A stretch of 64,000 bases of DNA, from assembly GCA_032164295.1 (NCBI GenBank), contig JAJHTX010000007.1, positions 1,028,501 through 1,092,500 of the forward strand. Reading direction: 5' to 3'. Under the pieces are notes generated by a model. The model saw nothing but the letters and a program-made list of their open reading frames with translations. It was not told the DNA's origin and ran no database searches. The stretch comes from Inonotus obliquus (taxonomy: Eukaryota > Basidiomycota > Agaricomycetes > Hymenochaetales > Hymenochaetaceae). Position 1 is the stretch's first letter, and every line of letters begins with the position of its first letter. Position numbers and translations under genes: made by a program. Of this stretch, positions 20,621 through 30,963 are shown piece by piece.

Positions 20621-21426
20621 TACTCTTTAACGCACTGAGAAAACAGCCAGTCGGAAGGCTGCCCGTACGAAATACCTTCGTGAACTGGCCATCGTGGCCA
20701 GTCCCACGAAGGTGAGAACACTTACATCCTATAGGATGAAAGATTAGCTCGATGCGCTTTGCGAATTGAATGGAAATGTACTCAACGTGCGCCAGGATAG
20801 CAAAATTGGCCATACCAGGGAGGAAAGAATGGCCGAATTGCTTGATGTTGTGCCCCGGTACAGTGCTTATTGTTTATAGTAGGTCGGCACTAGTAGCAAC
20901 TTGTAAATACCATGTATGCGCAATTGTTCATGAGTATTACAACTTACACATCGAAACATGACGTATGCGAACATATGCATTCAACTCTGCTAGACAAGGC
21001 ACAGTCGCTTCAAGCTCGAGATTTACCGACATCTTCCTCTCTGAGCAGGGCTGCGGAGACTGCGGAGATCGGTCAGCCTCAGTGTTTGCAAGGCGACAAA
21101 ACGGTGGGATGATACCTGTGAGCTCAGGTCCTGTAATGCCATGGGTCCTGCATTGAAGATGGTGACAGACTTGACATCAGCGAGAACAACGTCCTTTGCT
21201 GAAGTGTTCATTGAGACCACGTAACCACGATTGAGTCCAACCACACACCAATCTTAACGCGTAAGTATTGTATATGCGCTTTTTTTCATGAGATATACAC
21301 GCTACTCCATTGAATCTTGCCGAAATACCATGTTTGCGGGAATGAGACGCAAGAAATAAGCAGTAAGTTATGTTCAGAGTAATATGACATGTTGGAAGTG
21401 AGACGGGAAGTACAGATTGTCTTGGT
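20621..21426. other. Transposon interior without recognisable content
   Basis: About 800 bp between the motif array and the type-1 end. Short open frames exist but none resembles a known protein, and none is conserved in the left part of the outer element. Confidence 0.5.
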
Positions 21427-21503
21427 ATACCATACATGGTAAGTTTTCAAGCTCCGCTCGAAAAAACTTGTCTCACGCGGCACTTAGGGATTGCCACTCC
21501 CCA
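21427..21503 (-). repeat. Type-1 terminal segment of inner element (right)
   Basis: Inverted counterpart of 14791-14869, ending GGGATTGCCACTCCCCA at 21503 and followed directly by the duplication TTCAATG. Confidence 0.75.
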
Positions 21504-21510
21504 TTCAATG

Positions 21511-21892
21511 CACTCTTCGAACACTCAGAACTCACTGAATTTCTCAACGATTTCCATGTAAATGTACGAATCGCATTGTTTCATGACTATCTTCATTTTG
21601 TTGAGAAAAAATTTTCAAGAAATTATCTAGTTCCTTAGATATGACCTAAAACTATACAATATCTCGGCGGATTTTAGTAAAAGTCGATTTCTTTTATGAA
21701 TATATTGGTCTAAAGACATCAAAGACATGATATACACACTTAATACTAGTGATCTTTGTGATGTGGGAGGGTTACATGGAGTCGAATGTGTCTCTCAAAA
21801 ACCGGTCATCGCTTATGCTTAAGCGAGCTCCGGCACGACGCGGCAACGACCGTGAGAACGGTCGTTTTTTTGATAGGGATTGCCACTCCCCA
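21511..21892 (-). repeat. Type-2 terminal segment of outer element (right)
   Basis: Inverted counterpart of 15435-15830. It carries the shared CGCTTA stem-loop and, near its end, a perfect 9-bp hairpin (AACGACCGT, loop GAGA, 21845-21866), then the terminal CCACTCCCCA and the duplication TTGGAAG. Confidence 0.75.
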
Positions 21893-21899
21893 TTGGAAG

Positions 21900-22442
21900 G
21901 TGAATTTGCATACTTTATATGGTAGAACTTTTCGACTCGGAAAATTAACCATTAATGAGGCATGAAAATCATCTTCCTGAAACCGGAAGACTTCATGTAG
22001 CGACCTGTAAATATGCTTGTAATTCCTTTTGGAAGAGATATATGGGAGGCAAGAAAGAGCTTCTGTTGAGTGGAAGATGCAATCATGTCATTAAGTAAGG
22101 GTCCAGGGTCACCAGATAAGGCAAGTCGGGATTGCATACACCTATGTAGTGAGTTTATATTGCTAGATAACCAGCATACTTTGGTCATTGAGTCCGTGAC
22201 GCAGAGATGCCCCTTGAACTATAGTATGCCGGACCGGTATAGACTTGAAGATCTAGACTAGACAAGGTCAGTTCCGACTCTGAATGCCCTTGAATTCATG
22301 CCACGCATCAATTCCAACTGGTTCCCAAACCAAACCGAAGCAACATCGATTTTCAAAAAAATAGTGGGTTAATCATACAGCCCCGTTAAGTCTTAACACT
22401 ATCCCGATGCAACACAACAAAGCTTCTCCTTCACCAACCCAA
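21900..22442. other. Intergenic region, transposon to aldo/keto reductase
   Basis: About 540 bp downstream of the reductase stop codon. I see no gene, repeat or RNA in it. Confidence 0.5.
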
Positions 22443-23757
22443 TTACCATCCCATTTGTTCAAACGTCCACCCAAACACCAATTTATGACCATCACGCTCC
22501 CTCGGTCCAGGATACCCACAATAATGCACGTTCTTATGCAAAGTCTTAATCAGCTCGATATCTTCCTTCGTTAAAGTCGGGAGTTCCTGGAAGAATCAAG
22601 GAACCTTCAGTATGCAATATGCACGGCATTACCACGTTGACGTTCGCCCGAAGTTTCGAACTCACAAGAAGGTTCGCCCTCTGCCTATCCACATTCGTAC
22701 TCTTCGGAATCGCAACCGTCCCTCTAGCCAAATGCCACGCCAAATTTATCTGTACAGGCGACACCTTATGCTTCTCAGCAAGTTTCACGATCGTCGGATC
22801 GTTTTGGACAGTTGAATATCCCGTTGGAGAATACGCGGTAAGAATGATACCTTTCTCCCGACAGAACTCCATTAATTCCGGTTGAGCTTGATGAGGATGC
22901 ATTTCGATTTGGTTTACTGCTGGTGTGATTTTGGCGGTTTCGAGAAGTTTCTTCAAGCTTTCCATGTATTCAGAGAGTCAGAGAGAGTCGGGGATTTTAA
23001 GAGGAAGGTTGGGGTTTCACTGAACGACGATACTTGATGAAACTCACTTTTTCACACTGAAGTTACTGACACCGATCGCTTTCACTTTTCCGGACTCGTT
23101 AACTTTCTCCATGTCTGCCCAAGTTTGGTTGAAGGTCGTCTTCTCGTCCAAGATGAAGTCTCCCTGATCTGGTTCGCCGTTTGGCCCCGGATGACGCGGA
23201 TTCGGCTTATCATCAATGTTCGCTAGAGCTTGCGGCCAATGCATTAGCCACTAATCTCGGAAAAAGTCACGGAGTTGAGCTATGCGGGAGACAGGAGTAA
23301 GATGGATGTATCTCACGAGATCGTAATAGTCAAACCCAGCATTCCCAAGCGAGTCTTCAATCGACGCAGCTACCTTCGCATGGTGATGGAGCCTAAACCC
23401 ATGCACGTCAGTTGAGAATTACGAATTTGGACGCGTACATACGGAAGTTTTGTCGTTACGAATATCTCTTCCCTCAGAATCCCAGACTCTCTCACAGCTT
23501 TACCAACTGGACCCTCCGTACCATAATCATGCGCAGTATCGATGTGTCGGTAGCCAACTTTGAGCGCTGAAAGAATCCACGGACGAGCAGATTCGTGTTC
23601 TTCGTCTGTAAGACCGGACCAGCATCCGAGACCTGAAGAAGGACATGTAACATCATCAATAAAAATGAAGAGACTGAAAGACGGACGGAAATATACCGAT
23701 TGCGGGCATCTTTGTACCTGTATTAAGGGTGACATGTGGTTGTGGAGGAGCTGACAT
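22443..23757 (-). CDS. Aldo/keto reductase (AKR superfamily)
   Basis: NADPH-dependent carbonyl reductase of the cytosolic AKR family. The spliced product begins [21 protein letters not shown] and ends [24 protein letters not shown]. The catalytic tetrad is present: Asp and Tyr in [12 protein letters not shown], Lys in VTTKL and His in LLMHWP. Also visible are GVSNFSVK, the barrel strand [20 protein letters not shown], and the cofactor motif [13 protein letters not shown]. At least five exons with short introns are needed, including ones near 23694-23637, 23441-23395 and 23041-22965. Length is close to the family's ~315 aa. The physiological substrate cannot be told. No neighbouring pathway genes support a cluster role. 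Confidence 0.88.
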
Positions 23758-24247
23758 TGTTCTAGCGACTCTCCGCTTTCGTTTGACGGCGACGGTAAGA
23801 GTGTTGGCCTGGGAGGTCTTGCTTATGAAGACATGTTGCTATATATTCAATGTCACGAATCAGTCAGTGAAGGTATTTTTATGTAGTCGTCCCACGGGCC
23901 GTCAAACCGTTCATGTGAACCCCTGGTGCTGTTTTGAGGGTCATATGCTGTGATAACCTCTGGACGGTTGCTAGATGTACAAGGACCATGCTCGGATTTG
24001 ACATCGTTTTGGCGAGTTGTCGTTGTCCACCAACCAGTACTAGTGTGGTAAAGGCGTTCAGTGAGAGCAGAATTGCTGATGACGTCATGTGTATATTTAT
24101 AGCAGGGTAATCAGATATTGATAGCCCTCTCGTCGGTGTGCTTCATACGAAATGCAGAGGAAAGGGCATTGTGAATAGATCGAATACAGTAAGCATAACA
24201 TACCAATGCTAATGTAAAGAAGGAAGAAGGAAATAATGATAGGAATC
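23758..24247. other. Intergenic region between SNF5 3' end and reductase 5' end
   Basis: About 490 bp that should hold the reductase promoter and the SNF5 3' UTR. Nothing else is recognisable. Confidence 0.5.
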
Positions 24248-26206
24248 TCATCTCCGCCGCCTCGAGCTGAACTGAAATTTTGAAGTTTCCCTGCGTAGTC
24301 GTCTGTCTCATGAACCAGAAGTTAGAAAGTCAAACGGAAAGGAGAGTAAAGAATACACGCACCGACTAGCTCTCTCCCGCTCAATCTCCCTCCTCTCCAC
24401 TTCCTCAGTAGTAAGTACTTCAAATCTCGTAGCATACTCCTCCGCATCATTCCAGTCCTTCCACACGCTCTTCAAGGCACGAGGTCCTCTACCCAACCCG
24501 TCTCTTGGAGGGCGCCCCCAAGCCCCAGGACCTAGTCCCAATCCGGTTTTGTCTTTTACTTGACTCTTCTTATCAATTGCCTCGTCATGACCCTGTCCGT
24601 GAGCGTCTTTTAATGCTGTTATGTCCCCTCCAATGATACCCCATTCAATCGCATCCTTCTTGTGTTTGAGTATCTCCTCGTGTAATGCGTGTGCGATGAG
24701 CGGGATGGCTTCACCACTTAGACCAATATCATCGCAGAGTTTTCGCGCAAAGGCTTCGGGAGTGAGTGGAGAGAGTAAGTCCCATTCAATATGATCCATG
24801 AGATGATACGTAGCAATTTGCACGTCAATCTGGTTTCAACGTAAGGTAAGGACTTGAAAGAATAGGCGAGGCACACTTACGCTAAGAATAACTCGGCACT
24901 CTGGGACATCTACATCCATTCCATCCGGACCAGCTTCTTCATACCCATGCACACTTGACCCAAGGTCCATAGACGCAAGGCCTTCATATTCCTCTATCTG
25001 AGCACGAATCTGGTTCGCGACCGTTTCGGACCACGTAGTGACAGGAAGGTCAAGATCCTGACAGAATATTCGTGCAAACGTTTCTGGTTTCACAAGGTCA
25101 TCGTTGAGGTCCCACATGAAGCAGTCTCGGATACGATGCGTGTCTGTCTCGAACTCGACACGTACAGGAACAAGTGCTGCAGGTTTCTGCGCCTGGTTAT
25201 CGAGTGCCTCTTGTGAGCTGTCGGCGACGTTGTCAATGTTGACAGGGCACGCGTAGACAAGGAAGCTGAACTCACGGGTACTCATGCCTGGTCGGGTCGG
25301 CTCTCTTCGGCTTAATGAACTTCGCAGGTGGTTCCATCCCTAAATAACTCTGATCAAGCTCTGCTTTACTTTGAGCCACTGCAATCCCAGCACCTGGCGC
25401 TGGACTCCCACCCGTGAACGAGTACTGATAGAACCCATTGGGTCCCGTTTTAGAGCGGGAAGCGCGTAAGGAAGTACGCAAGCCGCCGCTGGCGATAAAA
25501 TCAGAGTCGTCCGAGTCCCGATCCCGCTCACCTGCGTCGGGCTCGATTGCTTCATCACCCGAATCTGGCTCCGCGTAGTTGATAACGCCACCCCTCCGCG
25601 TCCCCGTGCGGCTTGTACCGAGGTTGCTAGATGAGGTGGAGGCAAGGATGGGCTGCATGAGAAGTGTTGCACCCGTCCTGAGGCGTGACGCGTAGGTCGT
25701 CGTCAGTGCTTGTGGAGTTGTTGGAAGCGGAGAACGTGCAACTTGAGGAATAGGAGGTTGCAGCGCTGTCGGCGCAGGTCTAGGAATCGGTGCTTGTTGC
25801 GCTTGGACATAGTTGGGTACGGGAGTCGGTGTTGAAGGTGCAGGCGTTGAACGAGCTGCCCCTGATTTACGCTGACGACCGGTGCCTGCAGCCTTGGGTG
25901 TCGGAGTAGCAGGAGTCTGCCACTTTTTCGAGTCGAACGTAGGCACTGTATATTGTTTCGGTTCAAACAGGCCCGATGCTAAACACAGAGAACTGTAAAA
26001 CATGGCGCATTGGTTAATACATGGGAGAACTCACTCCTAGTAGAAGTGCTTGAGTACGGCGCTGTGGCAGGCGTCGTGGCGGCTGCAGCACTAGTTAGAG
26101 AACTAACAGCAGCCCTGAGTTGAGCGTCGGTCAGGGTGGACATGTTTGTCGTGGAAGAGAGTGTTGCTTGGAAAGAGGACATGCCAGAAGGGACTGGCGG
26201 AGGCAT
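24248..26206 (-). CDS. SNF5/SFH1 (INI1) subunit of SWI/SNF-type chromatin remodeller
   Basis: Core subunit of RSC or SWI/SNF nucleosome remodelling complexes. It starts MPPPVPSGMSSFQATLSS at the ATG at 26206. A Thr/Pro-rich low-complexity region with acidic patches follows (about 25970-25440), then GPNGFYQYSFTGG. The two SNF5 repeats come next: repeat 1 LVPVRVEFETDTHRIRDCFM to FARIFCQDLDLP (about 25175-25030), and repeat 2, DVQIATYHLMDHIEWDLLSP then TPEAFARKLCDDIGLSGEAI (about 24820-24690). The C-terminus is Arg-rich, reading RRLRRETSKFQFSSRRRR across the last intron and stopping at 24248. The intervening WNDAEEYATRFEVLTTEEVERREIERE is helical. Whether it is Snf5 or Sfh1 cannot be settled; the compact layout favours Sfh1. 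It diverges from the AAGAB-like gene. Confidence 0.88.
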
Positions 26207-26544
26207 CTCCGTTTGTGGAAAGGCAATAATCACAAAGAGGGAAGTACTACGTTGACGCGCTCAGACGCGTCCTTTTGGTGAAAATTGCAAGAGAGGCGGT
26301 TTCAACGACGGGCAAGCACCGATATTATCGCGGCAACGTCTGTCCAATAGCGTAGCTGACGCTCAGGCGGCGGGTGTAGATGGCGTCTGGGGGAAATCTT
26401 CTGGAAATTGCAGTTTAGTTTGAGTGTGACTGGCTACCGTGACTCCTAGTGATCGGCGCGAGTCATCTTGTCACGCTCGTGTCTGTAACATTACATTCCG
26501 CTTTCCTCTTCACATTCACTCTATCTCTATCACCGCTGTTATCC
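26207..26544. promoter_or_regulatory. Divergent promoter between SNF5-like and AAGAB-like genes
   Basis: The 338 bp between opposing start codons must serve both genes. It is rich in short GC palindromes such as CGCGCTCAGACGCG-like stretches around 26250-26270, but I see no defined binding site. Confidence 0.45.
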
Positions 26545-27982
26545 ATGGACGCCGAAACATCTTCCTCTGCATCGTGTCGTATAGTAGTCATCTCTTCCTC
26601 ACTTGAAACTTCACGGGAGGTAGCCCGCCGTATGCATTTATAATAATCATTTCAAGATTAGAACGAGTTGACGAATACCAGGCATCAAGGCGCTCTCTGG
26701 TGATACATCTGAAAGTCCACCTTCCTCAGAAGTGATACACTGGACAATTAAGAATAAATACTATACTGCTTCCGTGCATTTTCACCCGGTCCATTTGGAA
26801 GGTCTGGAATACATCGAGTTGGATGACGTGCCTGCGGTCATCTATGCATGGAAGGAAAATGAGGTATGTATAAACTCATCAGCCTTTGGTCGAATTTTCC
26901 TAATGGAGGCTTCATCGTAGCCATACAGATCACACATGAAACGAGTTGTGGAGCAGACAGCCTCGTGTAATCCGGAGGTTACGCTAGCTATCAGTATGAC
27001 ACCAACCACGGAAGAGCAACTAGAGGACTTCTTTTTCGAGCACGGGTTTGAGTACGTCGAAGGCCATACAGATTTGCAAAGCAGGTTAACAGATGACCCC
27101 TCAGGTGGGCTGTTTTGACTGCCCTGTTCTAAATTGTAATAAATCACATACAGGCACACCTGGATTGCACCGTGCCGTTGATGCACTGAGCACGATAATG
27201 TGGCCGAGCATGATACGGACGAATTCGAAATCATCCGTACTAGCAAAACAACCATTGTTATCTTCAGGGACAGAAGAAGAGGATGAGATCGATTTGGACT
27301 ACAGAACACTCATGGATGCTGGTGGCAGTGACGAGACTTTGGCTGTTAAGCGGGAAATGGAGATTTTCGACAAATGGCTCGAAGAGGGCGACGGGAACTA
27401 CAGAGAGACGTCCGCAGGCGTTGGAGACAACTGCGGCTATGCATCTCTTGATTCTCATGAGCAATCCAATTCGAACGATCCCTGGGGTACCACCACACCA
27501 AGCGTCAAGTCAAATGCTGAAGGATTTGACGACGATTTCGCGGACTTTGTCTCTGGGCCCGATACTTGCTCGCGGACCGGACATACTAAGTTAGATTCTG
27601 ATTCCGATTCGGACCTGCCAAGCGAGGCGGACATTCGTACCGCGTCTGCGCGGATATTTGGACCCACTACTGATACTTCCCGCTCCCGCTCCACAGGTAC
27701 AGACAAGTTCTCGTCTATAACCGGATTGGACTTACCTTTGCCTTAGAATTTATTCCTTCTCACGCGGATCAGGCGACGAACGGCCCCGAATTGGACATGG
27801 ACTCTGCAGCTTATGACCTGACGCATATTCTCGGTGCACTAGACTCGATGAAGGATGAAATCTCGAGGATACCTGACATGCGAGGGCGCAGAAGAGCTGC
27901 TGCACAAGCTGCATTGGGATTGGTGTATGGATTGGAAGAGACGAATGAGGAGGCGGATGGTGCTGCTGCCGCGCATGTATGA
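26545..27982 (+). CDS. Alpha/gamma-adaptin-binding protein p34-like (AAGAB/Irc6)
   Basis: Likely assembly chaperone for clathrin adaptor complexes. It starts MDAETSSSASCRIVVISSSL, the first strand of the degenerate GTPase-like domain, and continues YYTASVHFHPVHLEGLEYIE, DDVPAVIYAWKENE, VTLAISMTPTTEEQLEDFFF and HGFEYVE. An acidic linker follows, with EGFDDDFADFVSGP (a possible adaptor-binding motif), and the conserved C-terminal helix LTHILGALDSMKDEISRIPDMRGRRRAAAQAALGLVYGL. Four introns (near 26624-26680, 26863-26921, 27106-27153 and 27697-27746) restore the frame. The motif order matches the AAGAB/Irc6 family. Identification is from memory of the family and is fairly firm. Confidence 0.8.
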
Positions 27983-28672
27983 ACATTGTCGTTGTATGAA
28001 CTAGTTTAGCGGGATTATGTAAGACAAGTGAATTGAATTGAACTATTGCCGAAGTGGCGTATATGAGCAGCGACGACGGCAGCGTGTTGTCACTATGTAG
28101 AGCGTAGGTTCGGGGGATGCCGTATGTCATACTTCTCCGGATGCACTTGTCCATGTTTGGAAATATGGTGTAATATAGTGACGATCAATGATCTTACGAT
28201 CGGTCCGGTCCGCGAATGATCGAACGTGTCGAGAAGTTTAAACATGACGGGGAAATACGAATGTGGACATGTCAGACGAAGAATTAGAGGTGACAGATGG
28301 ATGCTAGAACCCAATCTTTGAGCGAGAATATTATTAATAATGCTAACGGCTAATGTTTAATGAAAGTATGAGTAATGTCACTCTCAATGTAACCAAATGT
28401 GGATTGACAAGCGTGTGTTTCCTGTCACGCTCTCATCATCCTGCCGCCAGTCCCATGCGTCCCAAGCGCACGCCCCTAATCCTATCCATTTTCATTTTAA
28501 TTATCCGCCGCCCTATAATGCTCTCCCTCAATCAAGTCCTTTTTCTTCATCCTCCACCTTGCCGCGTACGCGTTCCGCATCTCGTCCCACCCCTCCTCGT
28601 CGTCGGCCTTGCGCCACGTCGTTCGTCTATCTCCTCTACGCGCGGTTCGCTGCTGAAATCCCCGGGTGGACA
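27983..28672. other. Intergenic region, AAGAB-like to membrane protein gene
   Basis: About 690 bp. A frame open from 28397 runs in phase into the next gene's first exon, but its Pro/Ser-rich residues look like a CT-rich leader, so I treat it as 5' UTR and promoter. Confidence 0.45.
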
Positions 28673-30963
28673 ATGCCCGTTGTTGCACATGATGTCTACA
28701 CCAATCAGCCTAGCGAAGGACCATACATCATCTTTCCTACTCATGGGCACCAAATACTCAGCAATTGCACTTTCATCTTCGGTCAGTCACGTCGCGTCTA
28801 GGGAAGTACGGTATTCATCACGGTGCATTATGTATAGGTGTCTCGATTCTGTCATACTGCTTCGCGCGGCGGACGGAGAATGACCGATTCACCTCTTGGT
28901 TGTGGTGGTCCAACCTAACTTGGGCGCGGCTCCTAATCATCCTTATCTTTCTGGATTCGTGCGTGGTCCATTTAGTCTATGAATCGCGCAGTATGGCTGA
29001 CATTCAGCGCTGGTTGCGATCTATGCCACCCAGGTGGTTTTTTCTTGCATTTTGTGTGTTCTATGTATTTTTATCACTATTTCAGAAACACTGACCGATT
29101 CTTGCGCTGCAGCCGGGATACTTGTCAACGGTGTCGGGCTGTCGTACTCTGTGCCCGTATGTTCCTTGGGTATCTTCGGGTGTATATTTTTCTATGCGGG
29201 GAGCAAGGTACGTGACCGTCGTGTAACGCTTACTTGCTTCTTCCGGTGGTCGAGCCTCTGCCGCGCGTCCTCCCGGTGCTTCTTTAACGAAACCTGGTCT
29301 CGATCGTGTTTTCCTTTCTAAATTGGTGTTTTTGATTTATTGTTCTGATATATTTGTTTGTACATGTTTAGGCACTCACATATCTCTTTCTGGTCGAACG
29401 GTATAGCTTGATTTATCCATACCTCCGGTCAACTCTAAACACTGACAAATAATCTAGTGTTTGGATTGTTGCTTCTGCCGGTAAATCCGTCACTCGTATG
29501 GAATCCCGCGTCTATAAGGTCTGCGCCATCATCGTACTAGGTTATGTTGCCATCGTCATCAACATGATCCTCGGACGGTACACGAGAATACGCGACGATG
29601 GTGTTTGTGTGATTGGCTTGCACAGCTTCGCGTATGTTGCCATCTTCCATCTAATTAAACTTCTCGTGATTGATTGTTCACTTAACGCAACAGAACGATA
29701 CCACTGCTTACCTACGACTTTTTTATCAATATTGTAAGTGGTTTCATGATTGCTCGCTGATATAGGCTGGTCGTTAATTCATTAAACTTACCGCAGTTCC
29801 TCACATCAATGTTTCTTTGGTTCTTGTGCCGTGAAGAATCATTAAGTGAACGTCTGCGCCGCCTCGCTCGTCGCACAGCCATTGCCGCAGTGATTGCACT
29901 GACGACTTCATGTGTCAACATCCTCATTCTTGCCTTACTTGAGGGTAAACAACTTGGATGGGTATGTCTCAGCTCATGCGCGGCTGACGTATGTATCAAC
30001 GCGTTGGTGTTGTTCTGGGTAACATCTGGTGCATCGAGGGAACCATATTGGCACGGAGCGTGGGAGATGAAGGATGGCGCAGTTTATGCAGAACCGCATG
30101 AGTTACCTCCATTAAATTTCCCAGTTTCCTTCGTTGCGGATCCGGAAATGGGATTTACCCAAGCGAGGAACACGGAAACAAATCCAGTGATGCAACAAAC
30201 GCAAAATCAGGCACAGCGTCAATCTCAGACGCGACCGCAAAGTAATAACAACGCGTGTCTCGTCGGTCTCGGAGGAATGGTTCGCCAGAAGGAGTTTTGC
30301 GAGGGTTCAAGTAAGGACGGGCATTCCGGGCATGAGCGCCACAGTGCGGGCGCTGCGGACGTGAATTCGGACGATGACAATATCGAAAAACGATCCAACA
30401 TGTTAGAAGACGTAGAATGGGATATTGCCGATTCCGCCTCTTCCCAAAGAACTCATTACGACTTTGATGATGGAGACAAGGAGGCGGAAGCAGATAGGGT
30501 CGACAGCCGATATTCTTGGTACCTTACACTTGATCTACAGTCGCAGCGTCCGCCCTTACTCTCAGCGGAACATTCTGAACCCGATTCACCCGCAACGCAT
30601 ACAACAGGCGAAAGTAGAGCTTTGTTGGCACCGACCATGCAGTATGCATCACACTCCGTGCCCCCACAAGAACCACAGAAGGAGCCCAAGAAACAAAGAC
30701 GACTTCAATGGCGATCTAGGCGACGTCGTGTGCGTCCAGGGTTGCAACGTCGGCCCGCTTCCTCTCCACCATCAACACCTCAGCTGTCGGAGCCTCCTGA
30801 TAAATCTCTTCATCCGGGGTCTGTACCATCACCTTCATTCTCCTCAGTCCCTTTAAGTTCACCTCGACGCTACTTATCGCGGAGTCAGTCGGATTCTTTC
30901 GTTCGCGTGTCGGACCCTCCGGACCTTCCAATATTCGCCGGGAGAACGAGGCTTTCACAATGA
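28673..30963 (+). CDS. Multi-pass (about seven) transmembrane protein of a fungal family, function unknown
   Basis: Integral membrane protein followed by a long hydrophilic tail. The start at 28673 gives MPVVAHDVYTNQPSEGPYII. Hydrophobic segments include RLLIILIFLDSCVVHLVYES, GILVNGVGLSYSVPVCSLGI, GIFGCIFFYAG, VCAIIVLGYVAIVINMILG, PLLTYDFFINIFLTSMFLWF and AIAAVIALTTSCVNILILAL. The motifs ALTYLFLVERVWIV and RIRDDGVCVIGLHSFATIPLL are, as I recall, shared by a widespread basidiomycete family of 7-TM proteins with no assigned function. Introns near 28783-28838, 28991-29086, 29208-29371, 29400-29457, 29631-29691 and 29734-29796 restore the frame. The C-terminal ~300 aa are Ser/Pro/Arg-rich with no known domain. 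A receptor-like role is conceivable, but nothing here proves it. Confidence 0.7.

Larger units (their letters stand above)
15435..21503 (+). mobile_element. Inner autonomous-type DNA transposon (6.07 kb), hAT-like
   Basis: The element is bounded by TGGGGAGTGGCAATC at 15435 and its complement ending at 21503, with TTCAATG duplications at 15428-15434 and 21504-21510. It contains a type-2 end (15435 to about 15830), a degraded transposase gene (16008-18947), a CGGTA/TACCG motif array (about 18960-20620), a stretch without recognisable content (20620-21425) and a type-1 end (21427-21503). It is inserted into the outer element in inverted orientation. The target duplication length, terminal repeats and transposase motifs point to a hAT-like superfamily member. 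Three nonsense codons and a frameshift mean this copy cannot make full-length transposase. Confidence 0.82.
14791..21892 (+). mobile_element. Outer, non-autonomous DNA transposon interrupted by the inner element
   Basis: The element begins TGGGGAGTGGCAATC at 14791 and ends with its inverted complement at 21892, flanked by TTGGAAG on both sides. Removing the inner insertion and one copy of its duplication leaves about 1.03 kb (14791-15434 plus 21511-21892) with no coding capacity, so it must have been moved in trans. Its left end (type 1: AAGTGCCGCG, a T-run, then CAAGCGGAG) matches the inner element's right end. Its right end (type 2) matches the inner element's left end for about 390 bp. The two elements therefore belong to one family and lie in opposite orientation. 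It is inserted about 220 bp upstream of ABC copy 1. Confidence 0.8.

Noticed and set aside
14791..21503. Pairing transposon ends by subterminal similarity (14791 with 21503, 15435 with 21892)
   Set aside because: This would give two interleaved elements, which no simple insertion produces. The target-site duplications pair 14791 with 21892 and 15435 with 21503, giving a clean nested structure.
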